From Tamarix chinensis (Eukaryota; Streptophyta; Magnoliopsida; Caryophyllales; Tamaricaceae): 64,000 nucleotides of DNA. Location of the stretch: assembly GCA_030549775.1 (NCBI GenBank), contig CM060173.1:5616501-5680500 (forward strand), written 5' to 3'. How positions within the stretch are numbered: the first letter of the stretch is position 1; every line of letters begins with the position of its first letter. The position numbers and the translations under genes are program-made. Below are positions 1-10,914 of this stretch, in pieces. Below the pieces are notes generated by a model that was not told where the DNA came from, ran no database searches, and saw nothing but the letters and a program-made list of their open reading frames with translations.

Positions 1-469
1 GTTCTACCACTCCTCGACATGATACCTTGCTGTATCATCATATTTCCTAACGATTTTCCCAAACGCAGTGATAGACTCTCAAAACTACTACCATCCTTCC
101 CTCGTTATGGTCTGGGCTAATTGATCCTGCATACTCCCCAGACTCATCGTAGATCACATCCCCAGCCCTAACAGTAAATGAATCATCACAGCGACGCGAA
201 TCTTGGAGGCGCGAACGATTCCGAGCTAAGTATGACTACAGTTAAGCAGGATCAAGAGGTAGGGAAGACAACATTCAGCAATCAGGCCAATTAGATCCAA
301 AGTGAAGAAGGAGTCGCAACTTGCAAGAAGAGAGATGATCAAATTCCGGAAAAACAGATCATATCCAAAAGACTTGCACCTAGAGGTTAGCAGCAAGATC
401 TAGCCCAATAGCCAAGAAAGCATTCAAATTACGCTAGCAAACGAAAACGAAAAAGGAACGAACAATTAC
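1..469 (-). other. Probable first intron of the SAM-domain gene
   Basis: Read on the minus strand, this stretch follows exon 1 and starts with GTAATTG, a good plant splice donor. I looked for a continuation of the SAM-domain reading frame on the minus strand and found none before the window edge, so intron 1 appears longer than 469 bp. No repeat or other gene was recognised. The assignment depends entirely on the exon call next to it. Confidence 0.45.
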
Positions 470-523
470 CTCAACAGTCCAAATGAAGAAATCAAGAGGC
501 TCAGGAGGCCGTTCTTTGTTCAT
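470..523 (-). CDS. First coding exon of a SAM-domain protein (partial)
   Basis: On the minus strand an ATG at 523-521 opens 18 codons reading MNKERPPEPLDFFIWTVE, followed directly by GTAATTG, a plant 5' splice site, in phase 0. From memory, plant small sterile-alpha-motif proteins (about 120-130 residues) start with a short Pro/Glu-rich lead and then a D-(F/Y)-F-I-W-T-V-E segment that enters the first SAM helix, and this exon matches that start. SAM domains mediate protein-protein contacts; the cellular role of this family is not known to me. The remaining exons would lie to the left of the window. The codons are undamaged, in contrast to the repeat DNA beside it. Similarity was judged by eye, so another protein with this lead is possible. 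Confidence 0.55.
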
Positions 524-1000
524 CTCCTAAAAATTGGATCCTCTAATACCCTAATTTCACTATCATCATCAACAATACAGATTAAATTCAGATATAATAT
601 ACCAAGATCAGAAATAAATATTCTCAACGAGCGATTATTTACTGCGAATATCAAAAGACAACTGCAACCGATACTCGGTAATCTTGCGGAGAGCGAGTAA
701 ATAAAGGGGGAAAGAGAGATTCCAAGGGAGGGTGAAGGGGACCAGCGAAGGAAGAGGGAGAGAGGATTAGAGAGCGGGGAAGTTTACACTTTTCAGCTGC
801 TTTACTGATAGTAATCTGTCTGGTGCATAAACTGAAGCAATAACTGTTGTGAATTTTGACTAGTTTAGTGATATTAATTTTGCAGTTTGCTTCGTAATGC
901 CTTGTCTGTTTCGTTGAGGTCGAACTTTTCCCACGTGTTCCACCACGTACACAAGCCTCTTCCGACTCCGTAGAGCACGTACGTTAGGTGTCTGATGCAC
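524..1000 (-). promoter_or_regulatory. 5' UTR and promoter region of the SAM-domain gene
   Basis: Upstream of the start codon (minus strand) comes an AT-rich stretch, then at 690-770 a strongly pyrimidine-rich tract (CT-rich on the minus strand), typical of plant leaders and the core-promoter Y patch. Further upstream lies a palindromic G-box CACGTG at 932-937, with two more ACGT cores close by (945-948 and 967-974). ACGT cores bind bZIP/bHLH factors in plants. I see no convincing TATA box at a fixed distance and cannot place the transcription start. A 5'-UTR intron is possible. Confidence 0.4.
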
Positions 1001-1402
1001 GGGACGAAATATAAAAATGATAATATTTTAAAAAATTAAAAATTAAAAGTAAATGGTAAAAAATAATTTAAATAAAATAATATATATATATACTATATTC
1101 TATTTTTAAATATATAAATAGTTAATTAATTTATATTTAATATTGACATAGTGAAAAATTTTTAAAAGAAAAGATATAACATTACATCAATTGTCACTAA
1201 CATATAATTTAAAAAAATATATAAACCGAAGATTTTTCAGCTATACACTCACATTTTTATTGTATTTTATGACTTTAAAATATTTTTAGAATGAGATACT
1301 TAGATTATCGTGTTTCACTATATTAGGTTAGACCACCCACAATTTGCCTTCCATTAGTATCTTTTATCATATTTGCCACCAAGAGGACAGAAGTTCAACA
1401 GA
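1001..1402. other. AT-rich intergenic DNA
   Basis: Very AT-rich sequence with short (TA)n near 1080-1095. No open frame, terminal repeat or RNA gene was recognised. It separates the promoter of the left gene from the repeat block. Confidence 0.5.
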
Positions 1403-2496
1403 GTTTTAATGATCCATTTGGTTTGATGTAAATGGGGGTTAATGAAGGTGGACCAGTTTTTTGGAGATAAATTTTGTTAACCCTAACTAGGTGAATTAGA
1501 GTTAAAGTTTTATGAAATGCCCCGAAAATTTATAATTTTAAATATTATATTTAAATGAGGTTTATTATAAAAACTAATTAAATATATTACTTTATTAAAA
1601 ATAAAAGGGAATTAATTAAGGAAAATCAAGAATAAATTTATAGGTATTTTTGGACATGTTAGCTAAGTAAGGATTTTATTTTTAGAAAATTACTATATCC
1701 GCTATTTTATTTAAGATAATAAGGAGAAAATAGTTTCAAATAAATATTAATTTTATACATAATTTAAGGAAAGAAAATTAGGGTGTTTTGCTAATTAAAA
1801 AGGAATTTAGGAAAAATATTTTAAAAACCCTAAATTAACTTAAAAAGGAAATTTAATATTTTCCCAAATAAATGTTTAATTTTTAGATACCTAAATTATT
1901 CAAATTAATTTATTCAAACCTAAAACCTAATTTTTTTTTCTTTTTCCTTTCTCCTTTTTTCTTTTTCTCCTTCTCTTCTTCTGCCAGTTGGGCCTGGCGC
2001 GGCCCAACCCACTTTCTCTTCTTTTTCTCCTTCCGCCGCGGCCCAGCGCTGCTGCACCTTAAGCATAGCTTCAACGCCGCGTTTCGAGTCAATTCTGAAT
2101 GAAACGTGATGTCTCATTTAATGAACGACGTAACCGGCGCGACCGGCCCGGTTCACCTCTTTCTTCTCCTTCCCGGCCGACCGGCCCACCCCTTCCTCCT
2201 TTCTTCTTCCTCCTCTCTCCTCCGTCGCCGTTGCTGCAACTCCTGCGCCCGATAATGGCAGCGACGACTACGCAGAACTTGACAGACCGATTCACCCTTC
2301 TTTTCTTCCTCTTGACTCGCACATTGACTTGGAACGATCAATTATCCTCAACTCTCGCTCGTTCCTTCTCTTTTGGCTTGCGAAATTTCGGCCCCGACCC
2401 AAATGATCGACGGTCGATTCCTGCCACCGGCCACCATAACCATAGCATACAATACCACCCAGACGACCCCCAAAACCCTAATAACCCATCTAAACT

Positions 2497-2508
2497 CTAT
2501 ATATAGGC
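2497..2508 (+). promoter_or_regulatory. TATA box of LTR S1
   Basis: TCTATATATAGG lies just downstream of the GC/pyrimidine-rich tract. The same TATA with similar flanks is present in the sister LTR S2 (8058-8071, minus), so the position is conserved in the family. It marks the probable Pol II start of the LTR transcript and thus the U3/R boundary. Confidence 0.6.
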
Positions 2509-3051
2509 TAGTTATGGATGATTTTGAAATCTTTTCTTTCTCGAAACCCTAAGTAAGAAACCCAGACACCGCAGATTCAGACGCCCCGTGCGCCGCCGAT
2601 AGTCAATCTTAGCGTCACCTCTTCATTCCAAACACTTCCCTGCAACTCCATCTAGCTAACTAAACCATTATCAACCTTTGATTCTTCTTGCACGGGCCTC
2701 CATAACCGTGCAAAGTTTGCTATCCATTTAGCCAGAATTTTTACCCCGAAACCTTAAGCCACCATCCGCCGCCACATTCGCCACTTCTACCACCCTTTAA
2801 ACCACCCAATATCTCCTTCTAAGTCTCCTACACCGAACCATAAGCTTATTTTATTTTTCACCTTTCCCCTTCCCTCTTTTTCTTCTCTTTTACCCCTCTT
2901 AGATCCATTTTCCGGCCACCTCCGGGAACCACCGCCGGTGCCACCCATACCCTCCAACTCAAGGTGAAACCCTAGACCTTTTAAATACTTACTTTCGATT
3001 TATTAATAATTATTATGCTTTTATTCTAATTTTTAATGCTAATTCGAGTTT

Positions 3052-3052
3052 A

Positions 3053-3088
<36 letters not shown>

Positions 3089-3089
3089 G
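3052..3089 (+). repeat. (ATT)n microsatellite in S1 leader
   Basis: About twelve ATT units. Shorter (ATT)n runs continue to about 3600; the equivalent leader of S2 (6950-7520) holds the complementary ATA-rich runs. Confidence 0.9.
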
Positions 3090-3830
3090 TTATCAACTGT
3101 ATTTTAATTTCTAAATTTAGTTGACAGGTCTGGGAGTATTATTGAGTAAGATAAATTATTATTCTCAAATTTTGCCTATTTAATGTAATTATTACATGTT
3201 TAATAATATTATTAAAAATATAATTAATATTATTATTGTTAGTATAATCAGTTATTTGATACTACAATTATTTCAGGAGAAGTAGAAACCTAAAATTTTA
3301 ATTAAGTCTCGTAGCTTTGCCTTTTATTATTATTATTAGCATTTTTAACATTATTACTAATTATATTATTATTATTAACCATATTAACTTTATATATTAA
3401 GTATATGTATAATATTAATATCATTTTTACACTTCAAATAGTATTATCATTAAATGAGGAGGTTTCGAAATCCACTTTGTAAATTTAAGGCTTATATTAT
3501 TATTATTATTAAGTTTTCTATTAATATTACTACTATTAGTAATACTTTGTTATTATTGTTATAATAAAAATTATTATTATTATTACCTTTACTAACTTTA
3601 TTTCGGAAAAGGGTAGAAACCCTTATATCACCTTTTTACTTTAAATTATAATAGTATGTATTAATGTTTTAGTGGTATTGGGAATAATTAATTAAGAATC
3701 AAGACTTAAGATAAATTAGAAACTAATAGTAGTATAGGAAGGAAGCTAATCCTAGTATTTCTTTCCCATAATAGGTGAGCCCAGTCAAACCCCTCAAGCG
3801 GAATAGGACCGTGCACCAAGACCGGTGACG

Positions 3831-3842
3831 TTTTAGGTAAGG
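3831..3842 (+). promoter_or_regulatory. Splice-donor-like conserved block in S1
   Basis: TTTTAGGTAAGG (AG|GTAAGG) fits the plant 5' splice site. It sits in a block (CCAAGACCGGTGACG before it) that recurs in S2 (6680-6690, minus), S3 (13695-13704, minus) and S6 (22977-22988, minus); a similar donor occurs in S4 (18038-18048). Retention in several copies suggests function in the element; use as a donor is inferred. Confidence 0.4.
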
Positions 3843-4048
3843 GGTGCTAAGGCCTTACTTGTATTATGTGATTTTATGCTATGACGCCATGTGATGTTAA
3901 TTATAGTGTCTTTTGTGTGAACATTGTATAGTTGTTATTTATACAGCATGTTTATGGGATTGAAGTATGTTGATATGGGTAAATGTGACATGAGTATCAT
4001 GTGTTTATTTATGTTATTATTGTTGTATAATGTGGCCTTAAGACATGC

Positions 4049-4260
4049 ATGATGGAGTTAGGGTTTGCAAGATAAATAGGATTTACATGGAAATATGTTT
4101 TACGTGAAGTTAGGGTTTGCATGGAAATATGTTTTACGTGGAGTCAGGGTTTGCATGGGAGATAGGGTATGCATGGAAATATGTTTTACGTGGAGTTAGG
4201 GTTTGCATGGGAGATAGGGTTTGCATGGAAATATGTTTTTCGTAGAGTTAGGGTTGTATA
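4049..4260 (+). repeat. Tandem TTAGGGTTTGCATGG array in S1
   Basis: Five or six units built on GGAGTTAGGGTTTGCATGG plus AAATATGTTTTACGTGG, with spacing of about 40-55 bp. The same words occur in reverse in S2 at 5935-6480 and more weakly in S3 and S6, so the array belongs to the LTR family. The TTAGGG word is not a telomere repeat here. Confidence 0.75.
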
Positions 4261-4344
4261 GTAGTGGCCATGCATATCTAGGGTATCATCTAAGATGAAA
4301 GTTGTTGAATAAGATACTTAAGATACTAATCACTTGAAGTGAAA

Positions 4345-4716
4345 GATCATTGAGACGGGACCAACCGATCCACCGGTTCGGAATAGTGGTTAGGGTGTTT
4401 ACCCTATGTGTGAGTGTGTGACCGATCCACCGACTATAATAGTGGTTAGGGCATGATGTCCTATGCGTAACCAATCCACCGGTTATAATAGTGGGGGCTC
4501 CCGAGCTCAATAGAAATAAACCATAGTTTGCAAGGTATCTAAAAGACATTAATTACTTACAGTGGAACACCATGCGAACCGGGGCCAACCGATCCACCGG
4601 TTAGGAATAGTGGTTAGGACGCGTAGTCCTATGTGTATCCGATCCACCGGCTATAATAGTGGTTAGGGTATAATACCTTATGCGCCTCCGATCCACCGGC
4701 TATAATAGTGGGGGCT
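4345..4716 (+). repeat. Hairpin module array of S1
   Basis: Six or so modules of roughly 50-60 bp. Each has a CCGATCCACCGG core, then ATAATAGTGG, then a small inverted repeat whose stem differs between modules but still pairs: AGGGT/ACCCT (4392-4405), AGGGCA/TGTCCT with one G-T pair (near 4450), AGGAC/GTCCT (4616-4630), and AGGGTAT/ATACCTT (near 4670). The array is split into two sets by the conserved TTAATTACTTACAGTGG motif near 4550. S2 is inserted right at its end. Confidence 0.85.
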
Positions 4717-4816
4717 CCCGTTGTAACACCCCAAAATTCACTACTTTTTTTTTTAAAACGGAAGTAATTAAAATAGAAATACTTAAAACGTGTGAATCCT
4801 GGGGATGTTACCGCCA

Positions 4817-4862
4817 CACTTAGTACCAGACCGGTTTACTCCTACCGTTCCAATACTAAGTG
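4817..4862 (-). other. Terminal hairpin of S2
   Basis: CACTTAGTA pairs with TACTAAGTG across an inner CGGT/ACCG stem, about 100 bp from the LTR 3' end and directly before GGCGGTAAC. See the finding on covariation. Confidence 0.75.
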
Positions 4863-5217
4863 CTAAGGCTAAGAAAACAACTCATAAAATTTATAATGGT
4901 TCTAATTCATAAATACGAAAATTAGACACGCACAAGTCCTTATTCAATTCAAACTACGAGAGTTAGTTTTTCAGGGAAGAGAGATAACTCCGAACATAAA
5001 TTTATTTGAAGTGCTTAACATAAATTATTGAAAATAGGAAGAAAAATCTCAATGGAAGTCCGGCCACGCCACTCTGAAATGGATTCGGCCCAATCATCAC
5101 TCGACCCCACCTGATGTCCCATGGATATCAATCGCATCAAAGTAAACATCTCCTACCTGCAGTAAGTCAGATGGACCTTATACTCGTGGGAATGAGCAGC
5201 ACCCATGAAAAGGGTGA

Positions 5218-5236
5218 TCAGTACGCTACGTACTGA
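5218..5236 (-). other. TCAGTAC/GTACTGA hairpin of S2
   Basis: A 7-bp perfect stem with a 5-nt loop, followed (in element direction) by a CACCC/GGGTG inverted repeat (5199-5216 region). Present in all well-kept family A and B copies. Confidence 0.75.
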
Positions 5237-5439
5237 GTAAGGTAACCGAATACTAAGGCCGACATATAACACATTAATTCATGCAGGATAATGATCACAT
5301 ACAATTACAACCCACACATATGATACATAGAAGCATAAAGTGAAATCACTTATAATCAATAGGTCCATACGTAAGGCCCAAAAAGGTCCGGATTAATCAT
5401 TTAACCTTTCTTTTATCAAAAGTCGATACACACCATGTT

Positions 5440-5830
5440 CTTTATCAGGTCCTTACGAGTACGGGAACCCCACTATTTTTGCCGGTGGATCAGTCTCCAG
5501 GGCACTTTGGCTCCTGGCCACTATTATAGCCGGTGGATCGGTCACTTAGGGTACACACCCTACCACTATTATATGCCGGTGGATCAGTCTGGCCCCTCCT
5601 CGCACGGTGTTCCATTGTAAGTAATTAGTATCTTCTCATATCTTATCAACATTTAAGGTTTAGTTCGTTGAGCTCGGGATCCCCCACTATTTTAGCCGGT
5701 GGATCGGTCACTAGGGTAACATACCCTACCACTATTATGCCGGTGGATCGGTCTCCAGGCTACCACAGTACCTCGCCACTATTATGCCGGTGGATCAGTC
5801 TGGGCCCGGCTCAACATCTTCCACTTTACG
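5440..5830 (-). repeat. Hairpin module array of S2
   Basis: Six modules seen on the plus strand as CCACTATTATAGCCGGTGGATCGGTC with intervening inverted repeats. One is 5497-5517, where CCAGG pairs with CCTGG around an inner GC/GC pair. Two module sets are separated by the motif ATTGTAAGTAATTAGTATCTTC (5592 region). Confidence 0.85.
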
Positions 5831-5934
5831 TATTTAATAATTTATGTATCTTATTCAGATATCCGTTTCAAGACATGCACATTCGGTAACGTATTACAAT
5901 ACTACAATAACCCTAATTACCCTGAAACCCGAAC

Positions 5935-6480
5935 TCTACGTAAGTCATCTTCCCATGCATGCCCTAACTCCCATACAAATCCTAGCTCCATGTAAGCCTT
6001 AACTCCACGTAAACCATATCTCCATGCAAACCCTAATTCATACACAAATTTAACTCGATGTATACCATACTCCCATGAAAACCCTAGTTCATATCATCTT
6101 AGGCAAACCCCAACACCATGTAAACCATACTTCCATGCAAACTCTAACGCACATGCAAACCCTAGCTCCATGTAGACATACTTCCATGCAACTCTAATCT
6201 ACATGCAAACCCTAACTCCACGTACTACACTTTCATGCAATCCCAATTCATATGCGAACCTTAACTCCACATAGACATGCTTCCATGAAAGCCCTAACCT
6301 CAAGTCATTTTATGCAAACCTTAACGTCATACCATTCCATGCAAACCCTAACATCATGTCATTTCATGCAAACCCTAACATCATGTCGTTTCATGCAGCC
6401 CCTCAACTCCTTGGCATTCCATGCAAACCATAGCACCATGCCATTTCATGCAAGACCCTAACACCATGCCATTTCATAAG
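5935..6480 (-). repeat. CCATGCAAACCCTAA tandem array in S2
   Basis: More than ten degenerate units built on CATGCAAACCCTAACTCCA, the reverse complement of the array in S1. It creates a short spurious frame around 6252-6461. Confidence 0.8.
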
Positions 6481-8057
6481 CCCTATCAACATGTCTCAAG
6501 TCATATCATACAATAATGACATAGACATACACATAGTTCTCATGCCACAGTTTATTTACACCAACATACTTCAACTCTACAATCATGCCACATGCGAAAT
6601 AATTAATAATAACGAACATAAAATACATGGCATATCAAACACATAGTGCATGTAAACACATAAATGGCCTTAGTAGACCCTTACCTAAAACGTCACTGGT
6701 CTTGGTGCACGCTCCTATTCCACTTGAGGGATTTGATTGGGTTCGCCTATTATATCAAAGCATACTAGAATTAGACTCTCTTATATAATTCTAACTTATT
6801 TCGAGGTTTGGTTTTAGGATGACATTTTACTATTCAATAATTAACTATAGGAACTAATATAATTAATTCACTTATTTTCTTTTGAAAATGTGATAAACTA
6901 AGGGTTTCTACCCTTCTCCCAAAATAGATTTAATAATATCATAACTATGATGATGATAATAATAACAATAATAAGAATAATAGTAATGAAAATAATTAGT
7001 AATATAAATAAAGTATAATAATATTAATGATACTTTTTATAAATAGAATATTAGATATTAATGATATCAAAATTCTTAAAATTAAAAGTTGGATTTCTAA
7101 CCCTCCCACAATGATAAACATAATATTATTCAGAATTGTGATAATAAAATTAATAATGTATATATATACTTATATTATATTTTAATAAAGGTAATAATGG
7201 TAATATAATTAAAATAAGGTTGAAAAATGTTAATAGTGTTAATAAATTTTATAAATGCGAGGCCTAATTAAAATTTAAGGCCTTTGTTCTTCCAGTAATA
7301 ATCACAGTATCAACCAAATAATTATACTAATAATATTAATAATAATATTATTATTAAGAATAACATCAATTATGTAAAAATCTAAGTAAATAGGTAAAGG
7401 CCGAGATAATTACTGTATCTTACTCAATAATACTCCCAGACCTGTAACCAAAATTTAGAAATTAGAATACAGACAATATTACTAATAATAATAATTATAA
7501 TAATAATAATTAAAGTTGAATTAATACTAAAATTTTGGCTAAAATTAGAATAATTATAAATAATTCGAAACTAAGTATTTAAAATGTCTATGGCATCACC
7601 TTGAGTTGGAGGATGTAGGTGGAACTGGCGGTGGTTCCCGGAGGTGGCCGGAAACTGGATCTAAGAGAGGTAAAAATGAAGAAAAAGAGGAAAGGAGAAA
7701 GGATAAAAATAAAATAAGCTTATGGTGCGGTGGAGGATACTTAGCAGGAGATTTTGGGTGGTTTATAGGGTGGCAGAAGCGGCGTATGTGGCGGCGGACG
7801 GTGGTTTAAGGTTTTAGGGTAAAAATTTTGGCGAGATGAGAAGCAAACTTTGCACGGTTATGGAGGCCCATGCAAGAAGAATCGAAGGTTGAAAATGGCT
7901 TAGTTAGCTTGAGGGAATTGCAACGAAGAATTTAGAATGTGGTGGTGGCGCTGAGGTTGGCTATCAGCGTCAGAAGATGCGTCTGAAGTCACGGTGGCGA
8001 GCGATTCTCACTTAGGGTTTCAAGAAGGAAAAAGCTTCAAAAACATCCACAGCCAGG

Positions 8058-8071
8058 CTATATATAGAGTT
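8058..8071 (-). promoter_or_regulatory. TATA box of LTR S2
   Basis: On the minus strand ACTCTATATATAGC, matching the TATA region of S1 base for base around the core. It supports the minus direction of S2. Confidence 0.6.
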
Positions 8072-8579
8072 TATATGGGTTATTAGGGTTTTGGGGATCG
8101 CCTGGATGGTATTTAATGCTAGGGTTTTGGTGGCCGGTGGCAGAAATTGGCCGGCGATTGTTTGGGTCGGGGTCGAAGCTTCTAGAAGCAAAATAGAGGG
8201 AACAAGCAGGAGTTGAGGACAATTGATTATTCCAAGTCAATGTGCGAGTCAAGAGGGAGAAAAAGAGGGGTGAATCGGCCGGTCAAATTCGTCGTAGCCG
8301 GCGCCGCCATTTTCGGGCTGGGAGTTGCAGGCTGCGTCAACGGAGAAGGGAGGAAGAAGGAAGGAGGGAGGGGGCGAACTGGTCGACTGGGAAAGAAAGG
8401 AAAAGGGAGAGAACCGGGCCGGTCGCGCCGGTCAGATTGGCCATTAAATGAGACGCAACGTTTCATCTGGAAACGAGTCAAAACGTGGCGTTGAAATGCC
8501 GCATGAAGGAGGCACGGCGCTGGGCCGCGGAGAAAGGAGAAGAAGAGGTGTGTTGGGCCGCGCCAGGCCCAACCGGCGG

Positions 8580-8645
8580 GAGAGAAAAAAAAAGAAAGAA
8601 AGAAAAGAAAGAAAGAAAGAAAGAAAAAGAAAAAGGAAAAAGGGA
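8580..8645 (+). repeat. (AAAG)n-like purine tract in S2
   Basis: Purine-only run of AAAG, AAAGA and AAAAGG units; it is the reverse of the pyrimidine tract that precedes the promoter in every LTR of this group. Overlapping Lys/Arg-rich frames here are spurious. Confidence 0.85.
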
Positions 8646-9162
8646 AAAGGAAGATTTAAGGTTTTGGGTTTAATAAATTAATTTGAATAATTTAGGTATC
8701 TAAAATAAAATATTTATTTAAAATAATATTAAATTTTCTTTTTAGGCTAATTTAGGGTTTTTAAAAATATTTCTCCTAAATTCCTTTTTAATTAACAAAA
8801 AGTCCAATTTTTCCTAAAAAAAACATTTATAAATTCCTATTAATTTGCCCTAAATAAATCCCTCTTATTCCAAATAAAGTAATAAAATAAATTAATTTCT
8901 TAATAAATCCTTATTTAGTAGTATATCTAAGTAAATAATTCTGGGGCATTTCACCCGTATTCGCATGGATTTGATAAAAGAGTATAACGTGTATTAATTC
9001 CGAATAAAAGATCAATTAAGTAATTGATCTGGACTTAATTTGGGACTTCGAGTATCTACCAATTTAATCGTATGAGTTTATGTTACCGTGAACATGCATC
9101 TGTTATTTTCTCTGTATGAATCTCTATGCTTATGTGTTGGCATTAGCGCTCGGTTACCTTAC

Positions 9163-9181
9163 TCAGTACGTAGCGTACTGA
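9163..9181 (+). other. TCAGTAC/GTACTGA hairpin of S1
   Basis: Perfect 7-bp stem with loop GTAGC, followed at 9184-9201 by a CACCC/GGGTG inverted repeat. Confidence 0.75.
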
Positions 9182-9534
9182 TCACCCCTTTCATGGGTGC
9201 TTCTTATTCCCACGAGTAGAAGACCCATCTGACTTTTTGCAGGTAGGAGACGTTTATTTTGATGATATCGATGTCTATGGGACATCAGGTGGGGCAGAGT
9301 GATGATTAAGCTGCATTGGTTTTCAGAGTGACGTGGTTGGTTTTCAATTGAGTTATTATTACTATTTTATCTATTTATGAATAGTACTTCGGAAACAATT
9401 TTATTATTATATTTATTCCTTTCCCTAAAAAACTACTCTCATATTTTATTTCGTATCAAGACGCATGCGTACTTGTCTTCGTATTTATGAAGTTGGACTA
9501 TTTGATAATATATGAGATATTTTCTTAGCCTTAG

Positions 9535-9580
9535 CACTTGGTACTGGAACGGTAGGATTAAACCGGTCTGGTACTAAGTG
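9535..9580 (+). other. Terminal hairpin of S1
   Basis: CACTTGGTA pairs with TACTAAGTG (one G-T pair) around inner CGGT/ACCG, just before TGGCGGTAAC and about 90 bp from the LTR end. Confidence 0.75.
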
Positions 9581-9943
9581 TGGCGGTAACATCCCCAGAA
9601 TTCACAGGTTTAATTTAAGTATTTTAATCGCTTCTGTTTAAAAAAATAGTAGTGAATTTTGGGGTGTTACATTTTACCTCTTTTTACTTCGGTTAACCTT
9701 AGTTTTGATAACATCTTATTTCAAGGGTAATAGAGGTGAAAGTAAAAAAAAAAGTAAATTTTCTACGGTCACATGATATCAAACGGTATTTTTAAAATAT
9801 TCACCATGATTCACCTAAGTTGGATTAATATTATCTAAATAATATTTTAAAATATTCAACTTGACTTACCTTCATTCCCTTTATCTAGGTTAATTTTTAA
9901 TATTTATCATCACCCTACCTCGATATAAACGGATCATTAAAAC

Positions 9944-10914
9944 AAAAAAATTACCTCTTTGTTTTTCATCCAGCAGAGGTTGGAGCATGATATGGAAGAC
10001 AATTTTTTTTCTCAAGGAAGTAGCGATGCCTATGCTCTTAGTCATTCTATAGTGTGATAAAGAATTGAAAAAAATAACAATAAGAAATAAATATCCTCTA
10101 CTTTTATTGTTCGTGCATCACTAATTTTATTGGATTTTTGGCCTTTGAAATTAAACACATATATCAAAATTGTGTAATGGATAAAGTAGTGTCTTAAATT
10201 GAAATTTGGCTCGATGCTAGTGCAATTGAAAGTGACATTTGCTTCCCAAAGTTAATACAATGATATTTCAAATACTTCCACTCAATATTAAAGAATATGG
10301 AAAATTATGTAAATAGTTACCCATCAATGAATGAAGATTTGTGAGAAGGGTGTATGGAAATTGTCAAGTTTCCTCACATCCTAAGCTAAACTAGCAAGAA
10401 ATATAAATAGGTGAATGGGAAATAAATAAAGAGTGTATGAGTTTTAACTACTATCCATAATGTGTAATGAATAAAGAAGATTTAATTACTATCCATAAAA
10501 AATAAAGAATGGAACAAGAACAATTAAAACATTTATGGTATCATTTGATAATTTAATATTTGATTTGAATATGAACTGAATTGACATGTATTGATATTTT
10601 TTGGTATGTGCTTTATTATTAATTAATTTATTTAAAGTTATTTTATAGTAATTTATGATAAAGAGTAGAAATAGTTTAAAATGGTTGTAAAAACAAAGTA
10701 CTACATCATCTAAAGTTGTTGAACAATATGGCTAAATATGGTGATGCATCCTTTTATTCTTTCCATTTCATATATTGTTTTAAAGCAAAAAAAATTAGGA
10801 TTCAATTTTTCTATAGGAGCTACTCATTATAGGTTCCAATTTTTTTTATTTATGATTTTTAGAGCTTAAATGGAGAAGTTCTTTGGGCTATATAAGTTTC
10901 AATTTCTTTTTGAA
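9944..10914. other. Unassigned AT-rich DNA before the LINE fragment
   Basis: AT-rich, no intact frame. The last part may belong to the LINE but I could not keep a reading frame there. No terminal repeats recognised. Confidence 0.45.

Larger units (their letters stand above)
4722..8953 (-). mobile_element. Solo LTR S2 (family A), nested in S1
   Basis: On the plus strand it starts TGTAACACCCC and ends GGGGCATTTCA, flanked by a perfect TSD CCCGT (4717-4721 and 8954-8958). It is 4232 bp and is the inverted sister of S1; S1 resumes at 8959. In element direction (minus): pyrimidine tract about 8660-8080, TATA at 8071-8058, AT-rich microsatellite leader 7580-6900, splice-donor-like block 6690-6680, TTTGCATGG array 6480-5935, hairpin modules 5830-5440, TCAGTACGTAGCGTACTGA hairpin 5236-5218, terminal hairpin 4862-4817. 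Its ends are closer to the family consensus than those of decayed copies elsewhere. Confidence 0.9.
1513..9671 (+). mobile_element. Solo LTR S1 (family A), interrupted by S2
   Basis: Starts TGAAATGCCCC and ends GGGGTGTTACA, with a perfect 5-bp TSD TTTTA at 1508-1512 and 9672-9676. TG..CA ends plus a 5-bp TSD are the signature of integrase-mediated insertion. No second LTR and no internal coding region exist, so it is read as a solo LTR. With the inserted S2 removed it is about 3.9 kb. Order: AT-rich 5' part; pyrimidine/GC-rich tract 1930-2250; TATA box near 2500; (ATT)n-rich leader; splice-donor-like block near 3835; TTTGCATGG array 4049-4260; hairpin module array 4345-4716; then, after S2, the 3' part 8959-9671 with two hairpins. 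Direction is set by the TATA box. Confidence 0.85.
1403..9943. mobile_element. Possible MITE split by solo LTR S1
   Basis: The flanks of S1 carry an inverted motif: GTTTTAATGATCCATTTGG at 1403-1421 and its near-complement (AAACGGATCATTAAAAC) at 9927-9943. Without the 8.2-kb LTR insert the unit would be about 380 bp with terminal inverted repeats, the size of a MITE. The target duplication may be TTAA or TAA but is ambiguous because the flanks are themselves palindromic. Only the outer 12-15 bp pair well, so this is tentative. Confidence 0.3.

Noticed and set aside
4049..4260. Interstitial telomere repeats (TTAGGG)
   Set aside because: TTAGGG occurs only as part of a longer 40-55 bp unit, not as contiguous TTTAGGG repeats.
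4722..9671. A DNA transposon with about 150-bp terminal inverted repeats (TGTAACACCCC.. at 4722 and ..GGGGTGTTACA at 9671)
   Set aside because: The two ends belong to two different elements: each has its own partner end and its own perfect 5-bp TSD (CCCGT and TTTTA). The inverted arms are the 3' ends of S1 and S2 in opposite orientation.
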